Source of the DNA: Streptomyces sp. NRRL WC-3742
GTDB lineage: Bacteria; Actinomycetota; Actinomycetes; Streptomycetales; Streptomycetaceae
Assembly: GCF_000720635.1 (NCBI RefSeq)
Contig: NZ_JOCF01000026.1
Location: forward strand, 1-64,000
Length of the DNA stretch: 64,000 nt
Direction: 5' to 3'
Shown here: positions 10,513-20,183 of the stretch, piece after piece
How positions within the stretch are numbered: position 1 is the first letter of the stretch
Layout of the letters: each line of letters begins with the position of its first letter
Program-made: the position numbers and the translations under genes
Notes under the pieces: generated by a model
The model's database searches: none
What the model was told of the DNA's origin: nothing
Seen by the model: only the letters and a program-made list of their open reading frames with translations

Positions 10513-11649
10513 ATGCTGCAAACTCCGCGCAGGGCACGGCAGGTGGCCACCCTCAGCCTGGTCTTCGGCGCCGTGCTGCTGGCCGGGGCCGCCACCGGCG
10601 CCTGGGGCGACGCGAACCAGCCGCCGCCCCGCCCGTCCGCCGACACGGCCCGGCCGGCCGCCGGGCCCGGCTCCGACCCGGCCGGCAGCGCGCTGTCCGA
10701 GCAGCAGGCCGAGCACCTGCTCGCGGCGGGCGGCGACCGCTGGGGGGCGTACTACAGCGCCCAGGAGTACGCCGAGTTCAGCCAGGGCCTCGACGGCCGG
10801 TACCTGGGCGTGGGCCTGTCCGTCGGCCGCGGCGAGGACGGTGTCACCGCGGTCTCCCAGGTCGCCCCGGCCGGGCCCGCGGCGCAGTCCGGGATCGCCC
10901 CCGGCGACCGGCTGCTGAGGATCGACCAGGACCAGGCCGACCACCTGCCCGTCACCGAGGTGGTGGCCCGGCTGCGCGGCCAGGGCGCCGACCACCGGGC
11001 CGGCTCCGAGGTCCTGCTCGCCGTCCAGCGCGGCGGCGGCGAGGTGCGCGAACTGCGGCTGCGGCGCGCGCTGCTGGACAGCCAGCAGGTCGTCGCCGAG
11101 CGCCTGGACAGGGGCGAGCTGCGGATCACCGTGCGCGCCTTCACCACCGGCGTGGCCGACCAGGTCCGCGCCGCGCTGCGCGCCCCGCACGCCGGGGTGG
11201 TGCTCGATCTGCGCGGCAACTCCGGTGGGTTGCTGGACGAGGCGGCCGGCACCGCCGGGATCTTCCTGGACGGCGGCTCGGTCGGCTCCTACCAGGAGCG
11301 CGGCGAGCGGCGGGAGTTGACCGCCCCGGCCGGCGGCGACCAGCGCACCCCGCTGGTGGTGCTGGTGGACGGCGGCACGATGAGCGCCGCCGAACTGCTC
11401 GCCGGAGCCCTCCAGGACCGCAGCCGCGCCGTGGTCGTCGGCTCCCGCACCTTCGGCAAGGGCACCGTCCAGCAGCCCAGCAGGCTCGCGGACGGCGCGG
11501 TGCTGGAGATGACCGTCGGCCGCTACTACACCCCGGCCGGACGCTCCCTGGACGGCACGGGCCTGACCCCCGACGTCCAGGCCGCGGGCGGCGAGGACGC
11601 CGGTGCCCTCGCCCTGCGCGTGCTCGCGGGACTGGGCACCCGGGCGTAG
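10513..11649 (+). CDS. S41 family carboxy-terminal processing protease
   Basis: 378 aa from the ATG at 10513; an in-frame ATG at 10489 would add eight residues. A hydrophobic N-terminal segment ([17 protein letters not shown]) acts as signal or anchor. A PDZ domain (about 95-175, [24 protein letters not shown]) is followed by the S41 catalytic domain with [14 protein letters not shown] (nucleophile Ser) and [11 protein letters not shown] (general-base Lys). Such proteases trim or degrade exported proteins. The fixed position between ftsX and smpB is a conserved streptomycete arrangement from memory, but no direct functional link can be read here. Confidence 0.92.
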   Translation: MLQTPRRARQVATLSLVFGAVLLAGAATGAWGDANQPPPRPSADTARPAAGPGSDPAGSALSEQQAEHLLAAGGDRWGAYYSAQEYAEFSQGLDGRYLGVGLSVGRGEDGVTAVSQVAPAGPAAQSGIAPGDRLLRIDQDQADHLPVTEVVARLRGQGADHRAGSEVLLAVQRGGGEVRELRLRRALLDSQQVVAERLDRGELRITVRAFTTGVADQVRAALRAPHAGVVLDLRGNSGGLLDEAAGTAGIFLDGGSVGSYQERGERRELTAPAGGDQRTPLVVLVDGGTMSAAELLAGALQDRSRAVVVGSRTFGKGTVQQPSRLADGAVLEMTVGRYYTPAGRSLDGTGLTPDVQAAGGEDAGALALRVLAGLGTRA

Positions 11650-11705
11650 GGCCCGCCCTAAAGCAGCTGCCCGTTCCGCCGCCGAAGTGCGAGAATGGCC
11701 GCGCT

Positions 11706-12182
11706 ATGGCAAAGGAAACGGGACACAAGCTGATCGCGCAGAACAAGAAGGCGCGGCACGAGTACACGATCCTCGACACCTACGAGTGCGGCCTCGTACT
11801 CACCGGCACCGAGGTGAAGTCGCTGCGCGAGGGGCGGGCCAACCTGGTCGACGGCTACGCGTACATCCAGAACCACGAGGCGTGGATCGACAACGTCTTC
11901 ATCCCCGAGTACACCCAGGGGACGTGGACCAACCACGCGGCCCGCCGCAAGCGCAAGCTGCTGCTGCACAGGATGGAGATCCACAAGATCGAGACCAAGG
12001 TCCGCGACGCGGGCCACACCCTCATCCCGCTGTCGCTGTACTTCAAGGACGGCCGGGTCAAGCTCGAACTCGCACTCGCGGTCGGCAAGAAGCTGTACGA
12101 CAAGCGCCAGACGCTGCGCGAGAAGCAGGACGTCCGCGAGACCGCACGCGCCGTGGCCGCGGCCCGGCGGCGCCAGGCTTGA
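11706..12182 (+). CDS. smpB: SsrA-binding protein SmpB
   Basis: 158 aa. Binds tmRNA and delivers it to stalled ribosomes. Family landmarks are clear: [11 protein letters not shown] at the N-terminus, [14 protein letters not shown], and a basic C-terminal tail ([14 protein letters not shown]) that enters the empty mRNA channel. Its RNA partner ssrA begins 130 bases downstream on the same strand. Confidence 0.97.
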   Translation: MAKETGHKLIAQNKKARHEYTILDTYECGLVLTGTEVKSLREGRANLVDGYAYIQNHEAWIDNVFIPEYTQGTWTNHAARRKRKLLLHRMEIHKIETKVRDAGHTLIPLSLYFKDGRVKLELALAVGKKLYDKRQTLREKQDVRETARAVAAARRRQA

Positions 12183-12226
12183 TGCGCCAGGGGTCGATGC
12201 GCCGCGGTTGATGCGCCGGGGTTAAT
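12180..12226 (+). repeat. Short imperfect tandem repeat between smpB and ssrA
   Basis: Three copies of a unit of about 15 bases with core TGATGCGCC or CGATGCGCC run from the end of smpB into the ssrA leader (core copies near 12180, 12195 and 12209), with a fourth decayed start (GGTTAATCC). No function is visible. Confidence 0.6.
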
Positions 12227-12230
12227 CCGC

Positions 12231-12260
12231 TGGACCCTCGCCCGTCGCCTCGCGTACTAT
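12231..12260 (+). promoter_or_regulatory. Putative ssrA promoter
   Basis: A -35-like TGGACC (12231-12236) and a -10 TACTAT (12255-12260) are separated by 18 bases, placing the start near 12267. A small hairpin (CGGACGG, loop TCA, CCGTCCG, 12274-12290) and an A-rich run lie between this and the mature tmRNA 5' end, consistent with a processed precursor leader. Confidence 0.5.
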
Positions 12261-12311
12261 GGCGCAAGCAACACGGACGGTCACCGTCCGAGCTGTTTCT
12301 CAAAAAAACAT

Positions 12312-12693
12312 GGGGATGATCGGTTTCGACAGGGGATGTTGAAACAGGGGAAGCGAGCCGAGGAACGCGGCAATGATCTCGTTAACCACGTGTCGCAAAA
12401 AAATAATCGCCAACTCTAAGCGCGATTCCCAGCAGTTCGCTCTCGCTGCCTAATAAGCACCGATAGCGCTTGGGTGTCAGACCGGGGAGTTCCCGACCCG
12501 GACCCTGGCATAATCTAGGGAACTCAACCGTCCGCCCGGGCTGCGAGGGTGGATGGGAAATCAAACAGCAGCTGGGCCTGTTGGCGGCTCGTCCGTGTGA
12601 CCGCCAGGGCCGAGAAAAGCACAGCGGACTGCGCTCGGAGAAGCCCTGAATTAACTCCACTGGACCCGGGTTCGATTCCCGGCATCTCCACCA
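12312..12693 (+). ncRNA. ssrA: Transfer-messenger RNA (tmRNA, ssrA)
   Basis: The 5' end GGGGATG pairs with CATCTCC at the 3' end to form the acceptor stem, and ACCA is encoded. The TpsiC arm (GGGTTCGATTCCC) and the 5' GATCGGTTTCGAC motif are typical. The tag reading frame is at 12409-12453 and encodes ANSKRDSQQFALAA followed by TAA, a proteolysis tag of the ALAA class. The RNA rescues stalled ribosomes together with SmpB, encoded just upstream. The boundaries are set by acceptor-stem pairing. Confidence 0.97.
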
Positions 12694-12706
12694 CCCCATG
12701 TTCACA

Positions 12707-12752
12707 CCGAAGGCCGTCCACCGCTCGCGCGGGGGGCGGCCTTCGGATTTTC
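12707..12752 (+). terminator. Rho-independent terminator of ssrA
   Basis: A 10-bp stem CCGAAGGCCG / CGGCCTTCGG (12707-12716 with 12737-12746) with a GC-rich loop, followed by ATTTTCC. It starts 14 bases after the CCA end of tmRNA. Confidence 0.85.
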
Positions 12753-12846
12753 CGTGGCCCGGGTGCGGCGCCCGGGCCTGCTCGGGCGTAGGATCATCCG
12801 TCCGCTCGTTTTCCGGAGCCGGATTCCGTCGCTACCACCGAGGGCC

Positions 12847-15150
12847 ATGCAGAGCAACACGGGCGCCACCCACGCCGCCGACCACGAGACCGTCAGAGAG
12901 CGCGAGATCGCGGGCGAGCAGCGACACCTCGACACCGTCTACCACCGACTGGAGGAGAAGCTCGCCGAAGCCGAGTACATCCTCGAGGACGCCGCCAAGC
13001 GGGTCCACGTCGGAACCCCGGGCGCCCTCGCCGAGCGCGACGCCCAGGTCTACCGGGCCGGTGCGCACCTCCAGCGCCTCAACAACGAGTTCGAGGACTT
13101 CCTCTTCGGCCGGATCGACCTCCAGCGGGCGGACGCCCCGGAGGAGCACGGCATCCCGTCGAACACCCCGCTCGACCCGGCCGACCCGGCCGTCGCCGAG
13201 ACCCTCCACATCGGCCGCCTCGGGGTGCTCGACGCCGAGTACGGCCCGCTGGTGATCGACTGGCGCGCCCCCGCCGCCGCCCCCTTCTACCGCGCCACCC
13301 CGGTCGAGCCCGGCCGGGTGATCCGCCGCCGGGTGATCCGCTCCAAGGGCCGCAGGGTGGTCGGCGTCGAGGACGACCTGCTGCGCCCCGACCTCACCCC
13401 CACCCTGGGCGGCGAGGAACTGGCCGTGGTCGGCGACGGCGCGCTGATGGCCTCGCTCGGCCGCGCCCGCAGCCACTCCATGCGCGACATCGTCTCCTCC
13501 ATCCAGAAGGAGCAGGACGAGGTCATCCGGGCCGCCGCGGCCGGTGCCACCCTCGTCACCGGCGGCCCCGGCACCGGCAAGACCGCCGTCGCCCTGCACC
13601 GCGCCGCCTACCTCCTCTACCAGGACCGCCGCCGCTACGCCGGGGGCATCCTGGTGGTCTCGCCCACCGCGCTGCTCGTCTCCTACACCGAGGGCGTGCT
13701 GCCCTCGCTCGGCGAGGAGGGCCAGGTCGCCGTCCGCGCGGTCGGCTCCCTGGTCGACGGCATCGAGGCCGGCACCTACGACACCCCGGAGGCCGCCCGG
13801 GTCAAGGGCTCCGCCCGGATGACGCAGCTGCTGCGCCGCGCCGCGCGGGCGGCCCTGGAGCTCGGCGCCCCGCAGGAGCTCAAGGTGGTGGCGCGCGGCG
13901 AGGTGCTGAAGCTGGACGCCTCCCGCCTCAATTCCGTCCGCGGAAACGTGATCGGCTCCGGCGGCACCCCGCTCAACCTGCTGCGCCCCCGCGCCCGCCG
14001 GCTGCTGCTGGACGCGCTCTGGCAGGAGGTGGTCAAGGACCTGCCCAGGCCCACCGACCACTACGCCCGCGAGCAGCGTCAGGAGGAGAAGGAGTCCTTC
14101 GACGAGTACGTCTCGGACGAGGCGCCCTTCCTGGACTTCCTGAACGCCTGGTGGCCGACCGTGACCCCGCGCCGGGTGCTCGGCACGCTCAGGCACCACC
14201 GCCACATCAACCGGATCGCCCGCCGCGCCGTCACCCCGGAGGAGGCGCGGCTGCTGTCCGGCTCCTGGCGGCACCTGACCCCGGCCGGCGAGGGCGCCCT
14301 GTCCGCGCACGACGTGGCGCTGGTGGACGAGCTCCAGGTGCTGCTCGGCGAGCCCGCCCGCCCGAAGGTGCGCGAGGTGGACGCGGTCGACATGCTGTCC
14401 GGCCTGGACGAGGTCACCACCTTCGCCGACCGCAACTCGCGCCAGCGCGAGCGCGTGCCCGTCGAGCGCACCGAGTACGCGCACGTCATCGTGGACGAGG
14501 CCCAGGACCTCACCCCGATGCAGTGGCGGATGATCGGCCGCCGGGCCCGGATGGCCACCTGGACGATCGTCGGGGACCCGGCGCAGTCCTCCTGGCCGTT
14601 CCCGCAGGAGGCCCAGGCCGCGATGGACGAGGTGCTCTCGGGCAAGCCTCGCCGCCGCTTCACCCTGACCGTCAACTACCGCAACCCGGCCGAGATCGCC
14701 GAGGTCGCCGCCAAGGTGCTGGCCCTGGCCGCGCCCGGCACGCCGTCCCCGAGCGCGGTGCGCCACGTGGGCGTCGAGCCGCGCTTCGCGGCCGTCACCG
14801 AGCCGGGGCCGGAGGCGTTCGGCCGGGCGGCCCGGGCCGAGCTGGAGCGGCTGCTGTCCGAGGTGGACGGCACGGTGGCGGTCGTGGTGCCGATGGACCG
14901 CCGGGCCGAGGCGGCCGGCTGGGCCGAGGGCCTGGGCGAGCGCGTGGTGGCCCTGGGCAGCCTGGAGGCCAAGGGCCTGGAGTACGACGCGACGGTGGTC
15001 GCCGACCCGACCGGCATCGCCGGCGAGTCCGAGGCGGGCCTGCGGGTGCTCTACGTGGCGCTGACCCGCGCGACCCAGCGGCTGACCGTGCTCTCCGGCC
15101 CGGACGACCTGCCGGACGCCGCCGGGGTGCCCGCCCTGCTGCACGGCTGA
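12847..15150 (+). CDS. HelD/HelR-like UvrD-family helicase (RNA polymerase recycling factor)
   Basis: 767 aa from the ATG at 12847; 31 upstream in-frame codons overlap the ssrA terminator region and are rejected. Residues about 20-95 form a helical, charged arm (DTVYHRLEEKLAEAEYIL). The SF1 helicase core follows, split by inserts: Walker A GGPGTGKTAVA (about 240), Walker B VIVDEAQDL with QPMQ-like residues, GDPAQSSWPF, VNYRNPAEIAEV, and a C-terminal motif VI (VALTRATQRL). This order is that of actinobacterial HelD/HelR proteins, which bind stalled or rifamycin-inhibited RNA polymerase and release it. No rifamycin-associated element is obvious upstream. A terminator follows at once, so it is probably monocistronic. 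Confidence 0.87.
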   Translation: MQSNTGATHAADHETVREREIAGEQRHLDTVYHRLEEKLAEAEYILEDAAKRVHVGTPGALAERDAQVYRAGAHLQRLNNEFEDFLFGRIDLQRADAPEEHGIPSNTPLDPADPAVAETLHIGRLGVLDAEYGPLVIDWRAPAAAPFYRATPVEPGRVIRRRVIRSKGRRVVGVEDDLLRPDLTPTLGGEELAVVGDGALMASLGRARSHSMRDIVSSIQKEQDEVIRAAAAGATLVTGGPGTGKTAVALHRAAYLLYQDRRRYAGGILVVSPTALLVSYTEGVLPSLGEEGQVAVRAVGSLVDGIEAGTYDTPEAARVKGSARMTQLLRRAARAALELGAPQELKVVARGEVLKLDASRLNSVRGNVIGSGGTPLNLLRPRARRLLLDALWQEVVKDLPRPTDHYAREQRQEEKESFDEYVSDEAPFLDFLNAWWPTVTPRRVLGTLRHHRHINRIARRAVTPEEARLLSGSWRHLTPAGEGALSAHDVALVDELQVLLGEPARPKVREVDAVDMLSGLDEVTTFADRNSRQRERVPVERTEYAHVIVDEAQDLTPMQWRMIGRRARMATWTIVGDPAQSSWPFPQEAQAAMDEVLSGKPRRRFTLTVNYRNPAEIAEVAAKVLALAAPGTPSPSAVRHVGVEPRFAAVTEPGPEAFGRAARAELERLLSEVDGTVAVVVPMDRRAEAAGWAEGLGERVVALGSLEAKGLEYDATVVADPTGIAGESEAGLRVLYVALTRATQRLTVLSGPDDLPDAAGVPALLHG

Positions 15151-15171
15151 CGGAGGCCGGAGCCCACGGAA

Positions 15172-15204
15172 GAAGGCCCCTCACCGGATCGGTGAGGGGC
15201 CTTC
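15172..15204 (+). terminator. Terminator after the HelD-like gene
   Basis: A 15-bp perfect stem (15172-15186 with 15190-15204) with a GAT loop, 21 bases after the stop codon. Confidence 0.88.
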
Positions 15205-15538
15205 AGACGTTTGAACACCGACCCGCCATGCTCGCCTCGCGGCAAGTGGTCCCTCGAAGGGACGAAGGTTGGGCCCGGGGGCTTGGATCGAGCCGGTGCC
15301 TGTCCAATGTAACGCATCGGCCCGCAGAGGCAAGGAGTCGGCGGACGCGAGGCGCGGTCGAGCCGCGCTGAGGCGGCTGCGCGCCCAATGCCGTCCAGGG
15401 GTTGTGGGGACCGCACACTCAATGAACGTTATTTCTGGCAATCCCTTGGAAGGTGCGACGATCGAGGTCTAGCATTTCGCAGGCGATGCCTTCAACAAAA
15501 TGTTGAACCTGCGGGACGGACGGAAGAAGGAAGCGTCG
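15205..15538 (+). other. Upstream region of malic enzyme with an operator-like inverted repeat
   Basis: 334 bases without a gene. Near its end, TTCAAC (15491-15496) and GTTGAA (15502-15507) form an inverted repeat around AAAAT. CCTGCG (15508-15513) also has its complement CGCAGG at 15478-15483. The symmetry suggests a repressor or activator site, or an RNA hairpin, 25-60 bases before the malic enzyme start. No -35/-10 pair stands out, and I see nothing else in this stretch. Confidence 0.4.
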
Positions 15539-17011
15539 ATGGCGACGGTGCCCAGTGTCTCGAACTCGATCACGGTACGGCTGGAGGTCCCGGCCCGGGG
15601 CAACGCCGTCAGTGCGATCACCACGGCCGTGGAGTCCTCCGGCGGTTCGGTGACCGGCCTCGACGTCACCGCCTCCGGCCTGGAGGCCCTGCGGATCGAC
15701 GTCACGGTGGCGGCCTCCTCCGTCGCGCACGGCGAGGAGATCGTCGAGAAGCTGCGCGCCATCGACGGCGTGGCCATCGGCAAGGTCTCGGACCGTACCT
15801 TCCTGATGCACCTCGGCGGCAAGATCGAGATGTCCTCCAAGCTGCCGATCCGCAACCGTGACGACCTCAGCATGATCTACACCCCGGGTGTCGCCCGGGT
15901 CTGCATGGCGATCGCCGAGAACCCCGAGGACGCCCGCCGCCTGACCATCAAGCGCAACAGCGTCGCCGTGGTCACCGACGGCTCGGCCGTGCTGGGCCTG
16001 GGCAACATCGGCCCGGCCGCCGCGCTGCCCGTCATGGAGGGCAAGGCCGCCCTGTTCAAGCGCTTCGCCGGCATCGACGCCTGGCCGATCTGCCTGGACA
16101 CCCAGGACACCGACGAGATCGTGGCCATCGTCAAGGCGATCGCCCCGGGCTTCGCCGGCATCAACCTGGAGGACATCTCCGCGCCGCGCTGCTTCGAGAT
16201 CGAGGCCCGGCTGCGCGAGGCCCTGGACATCCCGGTCTTCCACGACGACCAGCACGGCACCGCGATCGTGGTGCTCGCCGCCCTCACCAACGCCCTCAAG
16301 GTCGTCGGCAAGGACATCGCCGACATCCGCGTGGTGATGTCGGGCGCCGGCGCCGCCGGCACCGCGATCCTCAAGCTGCTGCTGGCCGCCGGCGTGGAGC
16401 ACGCCACCGTGGCGGACGTGCGCGGAGTGGTCCACCGGGGCCGCGACGACCTCAACGACAGCCTGCGCTGGATCGCCGAGCACACCAACCGCTCGGGCCG
16501 CACCGGCAGCCTCAAGGAGGCCGTGGCGGACGCGGACGTCTTCATCGGCGTCTCGGCCCCGAACGTGCTGGACGGCGACGACCTGGCCACCATGGCCGAG
16601 GACTCCATTGTCTTCGCGCTGGCCAACCCCGACCCCGAGGTCGACCCGGCCATCGCCCGCCAGACCGCCGCCGTGGTCGCCACCGGCCGCAGCGACTTCC
16701 CGAACCAGATCAACAACGTGCTGGTCTTCCCGGGTGTCTTCCGCGGCCTGCTCGACGCCCAGAGCCGCACGGTCAACACCGAGATGATGATCGCCGCCGC
16801 CCGGGCGCTGGCCACCACGGTCGCCGACGACGAGCTGAACGCGAACTACATCATCCCCAGCGTCTTCCACAAGGACGTCGCCAAGACCGTCGCCTCCGCG
16901 GTGCGCGAGGCGGCCCTGGCCGGGGCCCAGGGGACGCCCGTGCCCTCGCGCCCGACCCCGGGCATCGTCGGCACCCTGGACACCTCCGCCTTCCCGACCG
17001 TCAAGCTCTGA
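15539..17011 (+). CDS. ACT domain-containing NAD-type malic enzyme
   Basis: 490 aa from the ATG at 15539, preceded by GAAGGAAG. An in-frame ATG at 15500 lies inside the inverted repeat and is less likely. Residues about 1-85 form an ACT-like regulatory domain ([15 protein letters not shown]). The malic enzyme fold follows: [52 protein letters not shown] (metal ligands), then a Rossmann site ([11 protein letters not shown]). It oxidatively decarboxylates malate to pyruvate. The short bacterial form with an N-terminal ACT domain usually uses NAD. Allosteric control by a small ligand through the ACT domain is expected, but the ligand is not readable. Confidence 0.94.
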   Translation: MATVPSVSNSITVRLEVPARGNAVSAITTAVESSGGSVTGLDVTASGLEALRIDVTVAASSVAHGEEIVEKLRAIDGVAIGKVSDRTFLMHLGGKIEMSSKLPIRNRDDLSMIYTPGVARVCMAIAENPEDARRLTIKRNSVAVVTDGSAVLGLGNIGPAAALPVMEGKAALFKRFAGIDAWPICLDTQDTDEIVAIVKAIAPGFAGINLEDISAPRCFEIEARLREALDIPVFHDDQHGTAIVVLAALTNALKVVGKDIADIRVVMSGAGAAGTAILKLLLAAGVEHATVADVRGVVHRGRDDLNDSLRWIAEHTNRSGRTGSLKEAVADADVFIGVSAPNVLDGDDLATMAEDSIVFALANPDPEVDPAIARQTAAVVATGRSDFPNQINNVLVFPGVFRGLLDAQSRTVNTEMMIAAARALATTVADDELNANYIIPSVFHKDVAKTVASAVREAALAGAQGTPVPSRPTPGIVGTLDTSAFPTVKL

Positions 17012-17525
17012 CCCTCCCGCCCCGAGGCCGTGTCGGCGATCGGTCAAATGTCCGATTGGCGGCCATACCCGCCCAGGCCCGCCCCGAACCCTTGCGACAC
17101 AAGGGCGAGGGGCGTGTTTGGGCTTGTCAGTCCTAGGGCGTACGGTAGCCCTGCACGGGGCAGGCGTGTCCGACAATTACGGAACGTCCCCCTGGATTCC
17201 CGGCGTGTCGTCCCGACCGCCGCCCGCACCCGGTTCGCCGGAGCCGACGGAGCGTCACAACTCCGACGGACGGGCGATGTTCGGGTGGCTCGGCCGGGGC
17301 CCGATTGGCTTTCTCGGGGCCGGTCGGGGCAGGATTCGTATCCGGCAGGCGGGCGTTGCCTTCGATCGACGGCACCGGCGCGCGGCATCGGGCACGGGCC
17401 CGGCCTGCGACCACCCAATGCCTGCATGAGCACAGTGTGCGGACCTGCGGCCCATCCGGGTGCCCCCCGGTGGGAGCACCGATGGGCCCCCGTACACCGC
17501 AAGCGAACAGACCACAGGAGTACAC
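17012..17525 (+). other. Long intergenic region before hup
   Basis: 514 bases with no convincing gene; small open frames here lack coding bias. TTGTCA (17124-17129) and TAGCCC (17146-17151), 16 bases apart, could be a promoter for hup with a leader of about 370 bases. Near 17451-17490 a G/C-rich inverted pair (GGTGCCCCCC and GGGAGCACC, then GGGCCCC) may fold in the leader. Otherwise I see nothing. Confidence 0.35.
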
Positions 17526-17807
17526 ATGAACCGCAGTGAGCTGGTGGCCGCGCTGTCCGAGCGCGCCGAGGTGACCCGCAAGGACGCCGACGCCGTTCTG
17601 GCCGCCTTCGCCGAGATCGTCGGCGAGGTCGTCGCCAAGGGCGACGAGAAGGTCACCATCCCCGGTTTCCTGACCTTCGAGCGCACCCACCGCGCTGCCC
17701 GCACCGCCCGTAACCCGCAGACCGGCGAGCCCATCCAGATCCCCGAGGGCTACAGCGCCAAGGTCAGCGCCGGCTCCAAGCTGAAGGAAGCCGCCAAGGG
17801 CGCCTGA
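17526..17807 (+). CDS. hup: HU family DNA-binding protein (HupA type)
   Basis: 93 aa from an ATG with AGGAG five bases upstream. It is a histone-like protein that binds and bends DNA in the nucleoid. The start MNRSELVAALSERAEVTRKDA and the arm motif ARTARNPQTGEPIQIP are diagnostic of HU. It lacks the long lysine-rich C-terminal tail of the second streptomycete HU (HupS), so it is the HupA type. It stands alone between long 5' sequence and a strong terminator. Confidence 0.96.
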   Translation: MNRSELVAALSERAEVTRKDADAVLAAFAEIVGEVVAKGDEKVTIPGFLTFERTHRAARTARNPQTGEPIQIPEGYSAKVSAGSKLKEAAKGA

Positions 17808-17825
17808 ACCGCACCTTGAACGCCC

Positions 17826-17861
17826 GAGAGGCCGGGCTCCCCACGGGGAGCCCGGCCTCTC
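17826..17861. terminator. Bidirectional terminator between hup and murA
   Basis: A 17-bp near-perfect GC-rich stem (17826-17842 with 17845-17861) lies between the convergent hup and murA genes and can serve both. Confidence 0.85.
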
Positions 17862-17876
17862 GCCGTACGGCGGTCG

Positions 17877-19217
17877 TTACGCGTCGACCAGCTGCTCGCT
17901 GGGCAGCTCGACGTGCGCGCCGAGGTCGCGCAGCTTCTCCATGAAGTTCTCGTAGCCGCGGTTGATCAGGTCGATGCCGTGCACGGTCGAGGTGCCCTCG
18001 GCCGCCAGCGCCGCGATCAGGTACGAGAAGCCGCCGCGCAGGTCCGGGATGACCAGCTCGGCGCCGATCAGCTTGGACGGGCCGGAGACGACCGCGGAGT
18101 GCAGGAAGTTGCGCGCGCCGAAGCGGCACGGGACGGCGCCCAGGCACTCGCGGTAGAGCTGGATGTGCGCACCCATCTGGTTGAGCGCGCCGGTGAAGCC
18201 AAGCCGCGACTCGTACACCGTCTCGTGGACGATGGACAGGCCCGTGGCCTGGGTCAGGGCGACCACCAGCGGCTGCTGCCAGTCGGTCTGGAAGCCCGGG
18301 TGCACGTCCGTCTCCAGGGCGATCGCCTTGAGCTCGCCGCCCGGGTGCCAGAAGCGGATGCCCTCGTCGTCGACCTCGAAGGCGCCGCCGACCTTCCGGA
18401 AGGTGTTGAGGAAGGTCATCATCTCCAGCTGGCGGGCGCCGCGGACGTAGATGTCGCCCTTGGTGGCCAGCGCCGCGCAGGCCCAGGAGGCCGCCTCCAG
18501 GCGGTCCGGGATCGCGCGGTGGTTGTAGCCGTTCAGCTCGTCCACACCGGTGATCAGGATGGTGCGGTCGGTGCCCAGGGTGATGATCGCGCCCATCTTC
18601 TGCAGCACGCAGATCAGGTCGACGATCTCCGGCTCGATGGCGGCGTTGCGCAGCTCGGTGACGCCCTCGGCGAGGACGGCCGTGAGCAGCACCTGCTCGG
18701 TCGCGCCGACCGAGGGGTAGGGCAGCTCGATCTTGGTGCCGCGCAGGCGCTGCGGGGCGACCAGGTAGGTGCCCTGGGGGTGCTTCTCGATGCTGGCGCC
18801 GAACTGGCGCAGCACCTCGAAGTGGAAGTCGACCGGGCGGCCGCCGATGTCGCAGCCGCCCAGGCCCGGGATGAAGGCGTGGCCGAGGCGGTGCAGCAGC
18901 GGGCCGCAGAACAGGATCGGGATCCGCGAGGAGCCGGCGTGCGCGTCGATGTCGGCGACGTTGGCGCTCTCCACGTGCGAGGGGTCGAGGATCAGCTCGC
19001 CGTCCTCGTCGCCGGTGCGCACGGTCACGCCGTGCAGCTGGAGCAGGCCGCGGACCACCTTGACGTCACGGATGTCCGGGACGTTGCGCAGTCTGCTGGG
19101 GCCCTGCCCGAGGAGGGCGGCGACCATGGCCTTGGGGACCAGGTTCTTCGCACCGCGGACGCGGATCTCGCCTTCGAGCGGGTTTCCGCCGTGGACCAGC
19201 AGGACGTCGTCGGTCAT
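17877..19217 (-). CDS. murA: UDP-N-acetylglucosamine 1-carboxyvinyltransferase MurA
   Basis: 446 aa from the ATG at 19217 (MTDDVLLVHGGNPLEG). It catalyses the first committed step of peptidoglycan synthesis, transferring enolpyruvate from PEP to UDP-GlcNAc in the cytoplasm. RVRGAKNLVPK carries the conserved Lys, and the reactive-loop cysteine that fosfomycin alkylates is present (GLGGCDIGGRPVD, Cys about 122), unlike the Asp of mycobacteria. The length is slightly above the usual 420. An inverted repeat at 19350-19365 lies upstream, between it and the divergent DUF179 gene. Confidence 0.97.
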   Translation of the reverse strand: MTDDVLLVHGGNPLEGEIRVRGAKNLVPKAMVAALLGQGPSRLRNVPDIRDVKVVRGLLQLHGVTVRTGDEDGELILDPSHVESANVADIDAHAGSSRIPILFCGPLLHRLGHAFIPGLGGCDIGGRPVDFHFEVLRQFGASIEKHPQGTYLVAPQRLRGTKIELPYPSVGATEQVLLTAVLAEGVTELRNAAIEPEIVDLICVLQKMGAIITLGTDRTILITGVDELNGYNHRAIPDRLEAASWACAALATKGDIYVRGARQLEMMTFLNTFRKVGGAFEVDDEGIRFWHPGGELKAIALETDVHPGFQTDWQQPLVVALTQATGLSIVHETVYESRLGFTGALNQMGAHIQLYRECLGAVPCRFGARNFLHSAVVSGPSKLIGAELVIPDLRGGFSYLIAALAAEGTSTVHGIDLINRGYENFMEKLRDLGAHVELPSEQLVDA

Positions 19218-19349
19218 CGTTCTCGCAATCCGGAGTGCCAGAGGAGTGGGACGGGCTCCGGTGCGGAGCCGCCGGTGGACCGGTGTTACGGGCGTACGGG
19301 CGCGTTCGGGCCCCCGGCGAATCCGAGTCGGCACCGTAGAAGGGCGTCC

Positions 19350-19365
19350 ACCATCCGTAGATGGT
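19350..19365. promoter_or_regulatory. Inverted repeat in the murA/DUF179 divergent region
   Basis: ACCATC-CGTA-GATGGT, 6-bp arms with a 4-base spacer, about 133 bases upstream of the murA start. The 308-base divergent region (19218-19525) holds no other clear element. It could be an operator; support is symmetry only. Confidence 0.3.
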
Positions 19366-19525
19366 AGTAGGCGTGCCGATGGTTCCCGCGAGCCTCTCCC
19401 GTGATGGTGCTCTCTCCCGGGGTGCTCGCGCCCGCCGGTACGGCCGTACGGGTGTTCGTCCGGCGTGGCGGGGTTTCGCCCGTCGAGCTGTCCGTGGGGC
19501 GCCGGTTTGCGGGATCATGTGTGGC

Positions 19526-20110
19526 ATGACCGCGGCCCACTCGCACGCAGGCCGGTCCCACACCGGCCGTCTGCTCGTCGCGACGCCCCTGCTCACCGAC
19601 CCGAACTTCGCGCGCTCGGTGGTGCTGCTCCTGGACCACGACGCCGAGGGGGCGCTCGGGGTGGTCCTCAACCGGCCGACACCGGTGGAGGTGGGCAGCG
19701 TGCTGGACGGCTGGGGCCGGCTCGTCGGCCGGCCCGCGGTGGTGTTCCAGGGCGGGCCGGTGGCGCTGGACTCGGCGCTGGGCCTGGCCGTGGCGCCGGG
19801 GGACCCGGGCACCGGCGAGCCGCTCGGCTGGCGCCGGGTGCACGGGGCGATCGGCCTGGTCGACCTGGAGGCGCCGCCCGAGGTGCTGGCCGGGGAGCTC
19901 GGGGGCCTGCGGATCTTCGCCGGGTACGCCGGCTGGTCGCCGGGCCAGCTGGAGGGGGAGCTGGAGACCGGCGCCTGGTACCTGGTGGACTGCGAGCCGG
20001 GGGACATCTCCAGCCCCGAGCCGGAGCGGCTGTGGCGTGCCGTGCTGCGCCGCCAGCGCGGCCCGCTGGCCCTGCTGGCGACGTACCCGGACGATCCGAC
20101 GCTGAACTGA
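19526..20110 (+). CDS. YqgE/AlgH (DUF179) family protein
   Basis: 194 aa from the ATG at 19526. The family hallmarks are LLVATPLLTDPNFARSVVLLLDHDAEGALGVVLNRP, VFQGGPV, and the late FAGYAGWSPGQLEGELETGAWY. Members are small cytoplasmic proteins of uncertain biochemical role; the name AlgH comes from a proposed transcriptional role in Pseudomonas. It is divergent from murA and is followed after 73 bp by the DUF3039 gene. Confidence 0.93.
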   Translation: MTAAHSHAGRSHTGRLLVATPLLTDPNFARSVVLLLDHDAEGALGVVLNRPTPVEVGSVLDGWGRLVGRPAVVFQGGPVALDSALGLAVAPGDPGTGEPLGWRRVHGAIGLVDLEAPPEVLAGELGGLRIFAGYAGWSPGQLEGELETGAWYLVDCEPGDISSPEPERLWRAVLRRQRGPLALLATYPDDPTLN

Positions 20111-20183
20111 GGACGGGCCCCGGGGACGGGCCCGCCGCGCGACACTGGCCGGGTTTCCGGGGGCGCCCATAGACTTGGCACCC

